This document shows, one piece after another, positions 30,253 through 37,900 of a stretch of 39,119 nt of DNA. The notes beneath the pieces were generated by a model. The model was not told the DNA's origin and did not search any database. It worked only from the letters and a program-made list of their open reading frames with translations. The stretch is from a virus. The stretch is from IMG/VR virus record IMGVR_UViG_3300032236_001418, positions 1-39,119 of that record; one strand, given 5' to 3'. How positions within the stretch are numbered: the stretch's first letter is position 1; each line of letters opens with the position of its first letter. The position numbers and the translations under genes were made by a program.

Positions 30253-30827
30253 TGAAACTGGTATATATTCACGGGGCCAGTGCCACCAGTGACAGTTTCA
30301 ACTACATTCGCAGCAAGGTAGGTAAAGGCATAGACATTAACTATGATAGTCGCAAAGGATTTGAAAATAATCTTGAGGACATGAAAGAAAGACTGTCTGA
30401 AGTTAAAGATATATTTTTTATTGCTCATAGCCTAGGCGGCATTTATAGCCTACACCTTGCTAATACTTTGCCTAACAATGTGCTAGGTGCTGTGACATTG
30501 AGCACCCCATATGGTGGTGCAGAAGTTGCTGATGTACTAACATTTTTCATGCCATTTAGTAGACTCATGCGTGATATAGGTCCTAGTAGTTGGGCCATGC
30601 GTCGAGCAGATTCTATTAAGATACAACATCCATGGACCAATGTGATCACTATGAAAGGGCAGAGTCCTTTCATTCCTGAGGACAATGATGGAATAGTTAC
30701 AATCAGCAGTATGAAACATCACATCGATATGGAGTTGGTAGAAGTCAACTTCAATCACTACGAGGTAGTGTTAAGTGATGAAGTAGTAAAAATTATTAAG
30801 GAAAGGATAGATAAGGTAAAGAAATAA
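30252..30827 (+). CDS. Alpha/beta hydrolase (lipase/esterase-like)
   Basis: A 191-residue hydrolase: oxyanion segment VYIHGASATSDSF, nucleophile elbow HSLGG with S60, a lid-like region with Gly-Ala-Glu-Val, the probable acid in EDNDGIVT, and the catalytic His in FNHYEVV. All three catalytic residues are visible. It could act on lipids or on a small ester. Coupled to the cupin gene; the pair looks like an acquired metabolic unit. Convergent with a homing endonuclease, with 7 nt between. Confidence 0.88.
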   Translation: MKLVYIHGASATSDSFNYIRSKVGKGIDINYDSRKGFENNLEDMKERLSEVKDIFFIAHSLGGIYSLHLANTLPNNVLGAVTLSTPYGGAEVADVLTFFMPFSRLMRDIGPSSWAMRRADSIKIQHPWTNVITMKGQSPFIPEDNDGIVTISSMKHHIDMELVEVNFNHYEVVLSDEVVKIIKERIDKVKK

Positions 30828-30834
30828 TTTGTGC

Positions 30835-31521
30835 TTAGGGTTGACTTTGTGTTTTACAATTATTTCCATGCCACCTATTAAAATTTCCTAGACTAATTTG
30901 TTTTAAACAATGAGGACATTCTAGTTTCGCTGGAGTTTTTCCTTTGTTAGGGCTTATTTTACCAAACATAGGGTTATTAATCCCACTTACTTTTGCTTTT
31001 GCCCTATCATTCCATTTCCATTTGCCCTTGACTCCTTTATTAGGATGAGTTTTTCCATACATAGGATTGTTTGAGCCAGATACATCGGCATGATTTTTTG
31101 ACATAAGATGCCGAGTTTCTTCGCTATGGCTTTTTTGATAAAAAGAATTATTTTTTCCAGTTCTACTTTGTTTAAATTCTGTTGTCCGTTTCTTACCTCG
31201 ATTTTTTTCTGCTATTCGTGCTACAATGGTAGGGTCAGGAATATATCCTGCTACACCGTCCCCGCCATCTGTCATATTTCGGAGTATCCCGGTGCCTATA
31301 TCGATTCTTCCATGTTCTTTTATCAGATTTATCTCCAAGGCAATTGCTTCCTCTTCTGATAAACAGTCAAAAAGTATCTGGATATTATTTAAATTATCGG
31401 GTAAAAGATCGGTTCCGTTCTTCCTTTTATGAGACACCCAGGCCCTGTCATTTTTTCCTTTACCTATATAGTAAGGTGTTCGATCTTCTCGAAGGTACTG
31501 ATAGACATAATAAATATTCAT
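30835..31521 (-). CDS. GIY-YIG homing endonuclease (second)
   Basis: A 228-residue nuclease starting at the ATG at 31521 with AAGGA upstream (MNIYYVYQYLREDRTPYYIG). The GIY-YIG core spans residues 3-25, and EEEAIALEINLIKEHG holds the catalytic Glu. NUMOD3 repeats follow (GKNNSFYQKSHSEETRHLMS, NNPMYGKTHPNKG, NNPMFGKISPNKG), and a C-terminal zinc finger LECPHCLKQ-x10-H-x4-C. It lies antisense between two plus-strand genes, as expected for an insertion. It shares the conserved leader with the other two homing endonucleases. Confidence 0.9.
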   Translation of the reverse strand: MNIYYVYQYLREDRTPYYIGKGKNDRAWVSHKRKNGTDLLPDNLNNIQILFDCLSEEEAIALEINLIKEHGRIDIGTGILRNMTDGGDGVAGYIPDPTIVARIAEKNRGKKRTTEFKQSRTGKNNSFYQKSHSEETRHLMSKNHADVSGSNNPMYGKTHPNKGVKGKWKWNDRAKAKVSGINNPMFGKISPNKGKTPAKLECPHCLKQISLGNFNRWHGNNCKTQSQP

Positions 31522-31592
31522 TGCTGATAGTTCCTTATAAACTGTTAGAGTCAGTGGATGGTGGTACATCGCGACTGGCACTTTTATTTATC
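31522..31592 (-). promoter_or_regulatory. Conserved homing-endonuclease leader (copy 3) with late element GATAAATA
   Basis: GATAAATA (31585-31592), GTGCCAGTCGCGAT, ATCCACTGACTCTAAC, AAGGA, then the ATG. Stem GCCAGT / ACTGAC: the A-U pair here replaces the G-C pair of copy 2. Confidence 0.75.
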
Positions 31593-31600
31593 CGTACCAC

Positions 31601-31634
31601 TTGTTATTATCTGGCATGATATGTATAATAAATA
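31601..31634 (+). promoter_or_regulatory. Composite early/late promoter
   Basis: TTGTTA (31601-31606), 17-nt spacer, TATAAT (31624-31629), fused with AATAAATA (31627-31634). The combined string TATAATAAATA is identical to that of hsp20. Confidence 0.7.
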
Positions 31635-31639
31635 CATAG

Positions 31640-31655
31640 GCAACAAGGTTGTTGC
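31640..31655 (+). promoter_or_regulatory. 5'-terminal leader hairpin
   Basis: GCAACAA-GG-TTGTTGC, beginning at the predicted start site of the transcript. Confidence 0.45.
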
Positions 31656-31686
31656 TTACAGAGACATACACACAAAGGAGAATATT

Positions 31687-31959
31687 ATGTCAAACCCAAT
31701 GGTACCTAAAATGCCCGAATTCCGGGCTACTAAGAACGGATATGAAATCCGCACAGACATTCTCGACATGGCTAAAAGCCTTATGGTCGAAGAATACCAC
31801 GCTAAATTCCACGGTTGGGAAATCTCGGCACAGCGTGATGATAAATCAGGAACAGTCGTTACCTCAGTAGGTATGCCACAGTTCCCTGGACTTGAGCAAG
31901 TGCTAGCAACTGCAGAAAAGATGTACGGCTTTGTTAATCAAGGCACTAAGTCAAAATAA
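31687..31959 (+). CDS. Abundantly expressed small phage protein, unknown
   Basis: A 90-residue protein (MSNPMVPKMPEFRATKNGYE ... VTSVGMPQFPGLEQVLATAE). The start is the ATG at 31687 with AAAGGAG 7 nt upstream. A composite early/late promoter, a 5' hairpin and a strong terminator point to high expression throughout infection. I do not recognise the family. Confidence 0.75.
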   Translation: MSNPMVPKMPEFRATKNGYEIRTDILDMAKSLMVEEYHAKFHGWEISAQRDDKSGTVVTSVGMPQFPGLEQVLATAEKMYGFVNQGTKSK

Positions 31960-31978
31960 TATAACTGGTGCATAGCAC

Positions 31979-32004
31979 AATAGGGCCTTAGGGCCCTATT
32001 TTTT
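31979..32004 (+). terminator. Intrinsic terminator
   Basis: ATAGGGCC-TTAG-GGCCCTAT followed by TTTTTT on the plus strand, ending the 31687-31959 unit. Confidence 0.88.
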
Positions 32005-32452
32005 ATAGTTCCTTAAGAACCGGAATCGTGTCCATACCTAATTCTATAGCACGAGCAATACGGTGATTGCCATTAATTATAAATCCACGACGAGATACCA
32101 CCGGAGTATGTTTCATTAAACTTTGATATGTAACATCATTCCTACGAATACGATTCATTTTATAATCATCTATACCCCACCCTTTGACTTTTTCAGGAGG
32201 TGTGTTACTGGGCCAACCACTTAGGTCGGATATCTCTCTATATTTTTCTGCTTCAGCAGCAGTAATGTTAATTAATTTAAATTTGCTGTCGATGTATTTG
32301 TCCGAGTCTATAGTATCACCTTGACTGTCAAGGTATTCTGCCACTACACTGCCTTTTACTACATCGCCTACCTGACCCCATCTAAGTCCAAGTTTTCTTT
32401 GTATAAAGTCTATTACACCTTCGTTGAGTGATAGGACTTCATTGATTCTCAT
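32003..32452 (-). CDS. ParB/Srx-like domain protein with capsid-targeting-like start
   Basis: A 149-residue protein. It starts MRINEVLSLNE|GVID with a candidate LxE cleavage site. The C-terminus PVVSRRGFIINGNHRIARAI carries the G-N-H-R phosphate-cluster motif of ParB/sulfiredoxin-like nucleases and ATPases. Its ribosome binding site and first eight codons are a near copy of those of the next gene upstream. Activity unknown; DNA or nucleotide handling is plausible. Confidence 0.7.
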   Translation of the reverse strand: MRINEVLSLNEGVIDFIQRKLGLRWGQVGDVVKGSVVAEYLDSQGDTIDSDKYIDSKFKLINITAAEAEKYREISDLSGWPSNTPPEKVKGWGIDDYKMNRIRRNDVTYQSLMKHTPVVSRRGFIINGNHRIARAIELGMDTIPVLKEL

Positions 32453-32466
32453 TTTTTCCTACCTCT
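32430..32466 (-). repeat. 37-nt direct repeat, copy 1 (ribosome site plus N-terminal codons)
   Basis: Matches 32920-32956 with two mismatches. It covers GAGGTAGGAAAAA and the codons for MRINEVLS, so it duplicates translation start and leader peptide together. Confidence 0.8.
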
Positions 32467-32942
32467 ACACCGGAAGCAGCCATAGGTGCGGGCTTGGTCA
32501 ATGCAAAATGATCACCGTACTGGTCTAACTTCCAAGTAGGCAATAGTCTATGCGCCATTCGTGCGTATAAACTTTGTCTTCTTGTTGTGGCTGCTGAAAA
32601 GTACAATCGTTGTACTCGATCACCCAAGTCTGCCAACAAGGTCTTTATAATGTCAATTACTGTGTTGAATACTTCTACTTCATTGCCTGTACCGGTGTTG
32701 TCAAATCCTGAAATGCCCTTGACCTTTTTCATAGATTGAAACTCAATGGACCAATCACCAGGATCGTCGCCTTCGTCGTCGTGTGAAGCATTAAACATAT
32801 AAACTACATCACCAACTTTAAATAGTGCTTGAGCAAATTCGTCATTGCGAAAACGCCACTCCCAAGAATTCACATGCTCTTCATTATCTTTTTTATTTGG
32901 ATCAATTCTAAATAATTCTGATAGGACTTCATCTATTCTCAT
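32439..32942 (-). CDS. Phage protein with capsid-targeting-like start, unknown
   Basis: A 167-residue protein starting MRIDEVLSELFRIDPNKKDN. The middle is acidic (SHDDEGDDPGDWSIEF). The C-terminal half (VQRLYFSAATTRRQSLYARM, then AHRLLPTWKLDQYGDHFALT) resembles a degenerate acyltransferase-like fold seen in phages. Overlaps neighbours by 4-14 nt. Function unknown. Confidence 0.7.
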   Translation of the reverse strand: MRIDEVLSELFRIDPNKKDNEEHVNSWEWRFRNDEFAQALFKVGDVVYMFNASHDDEGDDPGDWSIEFQSMKKVKGISGFDNTGTGNEVEVFNTVIDIIKTLLADLGDRVQRLYFSAATTRRQSLYARMAHRLLPTWKLDQYGDHFALTKPAPMAASGVEVGKNENQ

Positions 32943-32956
32943 TTTTTCCTACCTCT
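32920..32956 (-). repeat. 37-nt direct repeat, copy 2
   Basis: Pairs with 32430-32466 (35 of 37 identical); covers the ribosome binding site and the codons for MRIDEVLS. Confidence 0.8.
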
Positions 32957-34090
32957 GCGCATGTTCAACTGCCAACGAGCCAATTGACCTTTGCGACCTT
33001 TAGCATGACTGGCTTTTTCTAATTCGGCCATAGTGGCTTTTTTTGGAATACCATGTCTAACACTGTCTCCAGGACGACCAGGGCCCTTACCATCAGCAAA
33101 GTTTTCCACTACTGGTTTGCTGCGTAAGTATTCTGGATATTGTTTATTAAAATGACGCATAACCACACCGGCCACTTGGTGTGCTTGATTTTCTTCTGGG
33201 CTACCTGTGCGACCACTTTCATTATTGAGTTCATGATTGGTATCTTGTTTGTAATGCACCAACTCATGTGCTATGGTTCTTAGTATATCCACAGGATGAC
33301 GATTGGCTAATCCTACATACATTTTCTTTTCGTGATTAACATACATTCCAAAACTGGGTTGATCCGGACTTGTAATATAATCATCAAACTCAAATTCTGG
33401 TAGACTGTCTAATCCAATCACTTCCATTGCTAATGGCAAGAAGTCTTGAAACATCCTTACAAATTTCTTGCGATTTTTACCCGAACCGTCTGTGCCTTCA
33501 TGTAGTGCCTGTGTGTTACCCGCTGGTCCTACATAATAAGCACGAAAATCTATATCAGGATATTCCGACTTTAACTCCTTAAACACTACTAGGTTAGTTT
33601 TACTGTCATCGTATAATCTAATATGATCATAACGCCCTGTATCAGCATAGCGCCTAACATAGACTGCTTTCTTTTCAGCAGGTATAGCATCACCTGGTAA
33701 ATTACCAGCACGATGAACATGTACCTGGCTCATGTCAATGCCCAGATCTGTAAAGGTTTTTAGGAATAAATCTCTATTATCAAAGTCGGCACGAGCAGTC
33801 AGCATAATCACATCACTGTTGTCGCTGTGTGCCAATATAGTCTTTAGTTTGTGAATCATAGGTTCAATCGGTTCGCTTTCTTGATTGAACTTTTCAGCAG
33901 AACGGAATTCACCGAAGTCAAACTGTTCGCCGGGTTGTAGTTCGTAGTTATTAAATTCTTGATTAGTTAGTTGACGAACAACTCGCCCATCTTGAACCAC
34001 CTTAATCTTGGCTGTTGTATGTAATAGTGTATCGTCTATGTCAAAAATGACTAGGCTACGACGGGGTTGGGCGAATTCACGGCTGCGCAT
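32939..34090 (-). CDS. HAD phosphatase fused to HExxH peptidase-like domain
   Basis: A 383-residue two-domain protein. It starts MRSREFAQPRR, the shared N-terminal motif. Residues about 11-190 form a HAD fold like polynucleotide-kinase phosphatases: VIFDIDDTLLHTTAK (D16, D18), VIMLTARADFDNRD, and HIRLYDDSKTNL. The middle and C-terminal part has the zinc-peptidase motif AHELVHYKQD (HExxH) at about residues 270-280 and a basic tail GPGRPGDSVRHG...RWQLNMRRGRKK. Possibly a packaged protein that repairs nucleic acid ends and cleaves protein. ACTAAATA lies 7 nt upstream. Confidence 0.8.
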   Translation of the reverse strand: MRSREFAQPRRSLVIFDIDDTLLHTTAKIKVVQDGRVVRQLTNQEFNNYELQPGEQFDFGEFRSAEKFNQESEPIEPMIHKLKTILAHSDNSDVIMLTARADFDNRDLFLKTFTDLGIDMSQVHVHRAGNLPGDAIPAEKKAVYVRRYADTGRYDHIRLYDDSKTNLVVFKELKSEYPDIDFRAYYVGPAGNTQALHEGTDGSGKNRKKFVRMFQDFLPLAMEVIGLDSLPEFEFDDYITSPDQPSFGMYVNHEKKMYVGLANRHPVDILRTIAHELVHYKQDTNHELNNESGRTGSPEENQAHQVAGVVMRHFNKQYPEYLRSKPVVENFADGKGPGRPGDSVRHGIPKKATMAELEKASHAKGRKGQLARWQLNMRRGRKK

Positions 34091-34198
34091 AATGTAGTAT
34101 TTAGTGGGAGTTACTTTATCTCCCGGCCAATTAACGCATGGCAGTTCAATTGCGCGGACGCTTATACCGTGACATCAACGGATCCTAAGGTGGGATTC
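34091..34198. other. Intergenic stretch with hairpin
   Basis: 108 nt between the secreted nuclease gene and the HAD/peptidase gene. It holds the GGGAG/CTCCC hairpin (34106-34124) and the weak ACTAAATA element. No tRNA or small gene is seen; it is more GC-rich than other gaps. Confidence 0.5.
34098..34105 (-). promoter_or_regulatory. Possible late element ACTAAATA
   Basis: Weak late-type element 7 nt before the ATG at 34090, next to a hairpin GGGAG/CTCCC at 34106-34124. The spacing matches the other very short leaders. Confidence 0.3.
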
Positions 34199-34915
34199 TT
34201 ACTGGCCTAGATTAAACCGCATTCCTGTTGCCTGCTCGACCGCAGTCATAGTGGTTTGATATTTGGGCCAATCTGTTGCTGGTGAGATTGGTCCATTGGG
34301 CATTAAGTATGCTTGAACTTGGCGCGAGTTCCGTTCAATAATGATTTTGTACAAACGTGTGGGAATGCCTAGTCCATTGCCAGTGACTGGATGCCCTTCA
34401 TCAAAAATTCCACCACTGATGATATAAAAGTCAGTGCCAGGAGACTGTGCCCACTGTCGTTCAGCAGCTTCCAGTAGTCTCCATCCGCCGCGATTATTGT
34501 TGGCATTTTGTGCTGTCATGTTGCTGAGGAAAAACGATTCTGACATGACCTGATCGTTTAGTGTGTTATTACCCGCTGGGCTTAAATGCCCACGATCATG
34601 TGTTTTGCCCACTGTAGCATAGTCGGCTAGGCTGGCTTGACACTCAGGTGTTACTGCTGGATCTGGACGAAAGTTATCCTTGCGTTTGGCAGGGCCCGAC
34701 ATGGTAGCCACGGTCAAATGTTCAAATACTGCCACTGGTGCCTTAACATCGCAGCGATGAATCACAGCATAGTTCATGTGGCAGATTTCTTGATCACCTG
34801 GACGCGGTTGATACTGTGGTGTGCCGTTCACTGTAAACTGCGGGCATTGTTGATTGATCTGTGCTGTGGCTAATCCTGTGGCTGCTAGTAGCAGTATAAA
34901 TAGAATCTTTTTCAT
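34199..34915 (-). CDS. Secreted DNA/RNA non-specific endonuclease (NUC family)
   Basis: A 238-residue nuclease with signal peptide MKKILFILLLAATGLATA. The catalytic motif is DRGHLSPAGN (H110), followed by the metal-binding stretch SNMTAQNANNNRGGW (N-x2-x-Q-N ... W). These identify the beta-beta-alpha-metal NucA/EndA family. It is expected in the periplasm, where it could degrade DNA (for example of competing phages) or salvage nucleotides. Perfect TATAAATA 26 nt upstream and AAAGG before the ATG. Confidence 0.92.
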   Translation of the reverse strand: MKKILFILLLAATGLATAQINQQCPQFTVNGTPQYQPRPGDQEICHMNYAVIHRCDVKAPVAVFEHLTVATMSGPAKRKDNFRPDPAVTPECQASLADYATVGKTHDRGHLSPAGNNTLNDQVMSESFFLSNMTAQNANNNRGGWRLLEAAERQWAQSPGTDFYIISGGIFDEGHPVTGNGLGIPTRLYKIIIERNSRQVQAYLMPNGPISPATDWPKYQTTMTAVEQATGMRFNLGQ

Positions 34916-34941
34916 AGAATACCTTTATTAAGTTGGTATTT

Positions 34942-34949
34942 TATTTATA
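34942..34949 (-). promoter_or_regulatory. Late promoter element TATAAATA
   Basis: Perfect late element between the tail fibre stop and the secreted nuclease gene. Confidence 0.65.
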
Positions 34950-37900
34950 TTACGACCAATTACCTGTAGCAGAATTAGCACCAATCGGTCCTATTGCTAT
35001 TAATTTAACATATGATCCAGCAAATACGGTCCAGACAGGCGATCCGCCTTGGTCCTGTGATACCATAAAGTTTACATTCGTTCCTGTAGTCACATCGATA
35101 GTACCGTAGATTATAGTATGTTGGAATCCGTTAGCTAAATCACCAATACCATTTTGGGCAACAATATTTGTACCGGTAGCATTGTAACTCATCATAGTTA
35201 TACCAGCAGTATATCCATCAATTGTTGTAGTTTTATTACTTTGTGCAGTATAGTTGTGTTGTGCTATACCTGTACTTGTTGATAAAGCATAACTCATCAC
35301 ACCGCTAGGCTTATTAAATTGTGTATTAAACAATAATTCATATTGATATCGAGTATTCGATTGTAGGCTAACACCATTTGATAATCCAAATAAACTGTAT
35401 GAAGTATTTTGTCCACCACCTATGGTTCGTGAACCGTTCAATATATAAGTTAATTGATTGGTTATTGTACTGCCATAAGTTACATTATTTTGTGTTGTCC
35501 AAACAGTAACAGCACCCGTCGATGTTGATACTGCCGTGCCTGTACCTGCTGTAATACTAGTAACACCGTTTACGCCCGCTGGGCCTTGTGGTCCTTGTGG
35601 TCCTGCTACATTACTTACACCACTCGGTCCCTGTGGTCCCTGTGGCCCGGTGACTCCCTGAGGTCCTTGAGCACCAGCAACTCCTTGTGGTCCTGTATTA
35701 CCAGTTGGACCTTGAGGACCGGTAACTCCTTGTGGTCCTGTATTACCAGTTGGACCTTGAGGACCGGTAACTCCTTGTGGTCCCTGTGGCCCGGTGACTC
35801 CCTGTGGTCCTGTATTACCAGTTGGACCTTGAGCACCAGCAACTCCCTGTGGTCCTGTATTACCAGTTGGACCTTGTGGTCCGGTAACTCCTTGTGGTCC
35901 TTGCGGTCCTTGAGCACCGGCGACTCCCTGTGGTCCTTGCGGCCCAGTAACACCTCGCGGGCCTTGAGCACCAACTACCCCCTGCGGTCCCTGCGGACCG
36001 GTAATACCTACTCCAGTTGGACCTTGTGGTCCTGTATTACCAGTTGGACCTTGAGGACCGGTAACTCCTTGTGGCCCATAACTACCATCAATCCATACTG
36101 TGACATCACCGGTGCTGGTACTGACATGTGTACCTGTGCCAGCAAATATTCTGGTAACAGCGTTGGTACTGGTAAAGGCTGTGATTTGTCTAGTATTGTC
36201 TTGGAATGTGATGCCAAGATTGGTAGTGGTATTGCTAGCAGGTAATGTCAATCCAGTTGTATCAATTTGCGCCGATAGAGTTCTTTGTGCCTGTCCAATA
36301 GGACTAGTATAGAATTTTATAGCAGAACCAATAGAACCGGAAGTATAATTTTCCTTGGCTACAAATTCTATACTATGCGGACTACCGCCAGTATTAACTG
36401 TAAGATAGTTAGCCATACTATAACCAATAGCACTGAGTCTAAACAGTACATCACCGGCTTGTGTATTTGTAGGCGATGACGCTGTTCCTCTCGCTCCTCG
36501 ACCTGTAATCGACGCAGAGCCAGTGGCATAACTAGTACCAAATCCATCCAGTGTGATTTTACCGGCAAGATTGTCATTGCCGGTAATGTGTAGCATATTA
36601 CCGGCACCGCTTACTAACTGATAACTACCATCACTGCTGCCCACAATGTTTAGTGCGCCAGCATCCTGTAAAGGTATGTTAGGAGTGCGTATGCTTACTC
36701 TACCATTACGGTCTATAGTAAATGCCGCTGTACTAGCAGTAGTGTTAACCTGTATAGGACGATTGATAACAAAAGAGCCGGTAGCAGTAGTTGTACCAAG
36801 GATAATATCTCGAGCAGGGTTGGCAATTTTAATTTGATTATCGCGGAATGTGAATTCACCAACCTGTAAACCTACGCCACCTTGTAAGTATACAACACCA
36901 TCTCGGGCACCAATGGCAGTATCAGTGCCCAGTGTTTCATCCAATATGTAGATAGTACCAGCACCTACCCAGACATGACGCCAACGCTTACCTGGACTGC
37001 CTAAATCCCATTGGTTGTTGGTCGATGGTATAACAGCACCGTTGGCAATAATATTGCCGCCTATGCCAGGAAATAACCCAATGTCTGTAATCGGTTGTGT
37101 GGTAATAGCAAGATTAGCGTTTAGAGTATTACGCCCAACTAAAACCGTACTTCCCGGAGTGGGTAATGTTGGATTAAGTCCATACTCACTGTAATCGCTA
37201 TAGCCAACGACATAGTTTGTATATGTTCCGGTCCCAACCGATAAGACCACAGTACCTGTGAAACCCAATGATCCGCCGGGTAATATATTAGGTATGCCGG
37301 CACCACTTAGGATATCTCCTACTTGTAGAGCAGGATCGGGTGTTTGTGTAAATTCATAAACAGCATACGGTGCCGGAATACCATTAGTAATACCATATTC
37401 ACCCACTGTTAATGTATCAGTCGATGTATGGCTGTAACTAACCACATTGGTCAAAGTCAGCGATGCCAAGGTATAGATACTGGCAGTATTACTGGCCAAA
37501 ATAGTTCCAACTGGAATGTGTAATGAATCTACACTGACACTACCGTTACCTTGGTTTAAACTCAGTGTAGAACTGTTTAAAGCCTGTATGTTGTCAACAT
37601 TAAAACTGGTTGCGGTAAAGGTGGCTACAATACTGTCTGTGGTATCCGTTGGACCCACAAAGAATGTAATATTGCTGGCTGTAGTACCAACGGCTAAGTT
37701 TCCAGCATCTACATAAACATATGCGTCACCGGCACCGTTGATAACCCAGGTACCGGTGCTGTAACCAGTACTGTTAATACCCATATCAATAAAGTGGCTG
37801 CTGTCACTGCCATCATCTGCGGTAACTACAAAATCGCCCGATGCGTAAGGATCGCTACTGTGATTTTGTAATATGACCTGTGTGTATTCATTGGCATTGG

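Noticed and set aside
34091-34198. Possible tRNA or small RNA in the gap before the HAD/peptidase gene
   Set aside because: No cloverleaf or T-loop signature could be built on either strand.
34893-34900. TATAAATA on the plus strand inside the secreted nuclease signal peptide
   Set aside because: No plus-strand gene follows; best seen as chance within coding sequence.
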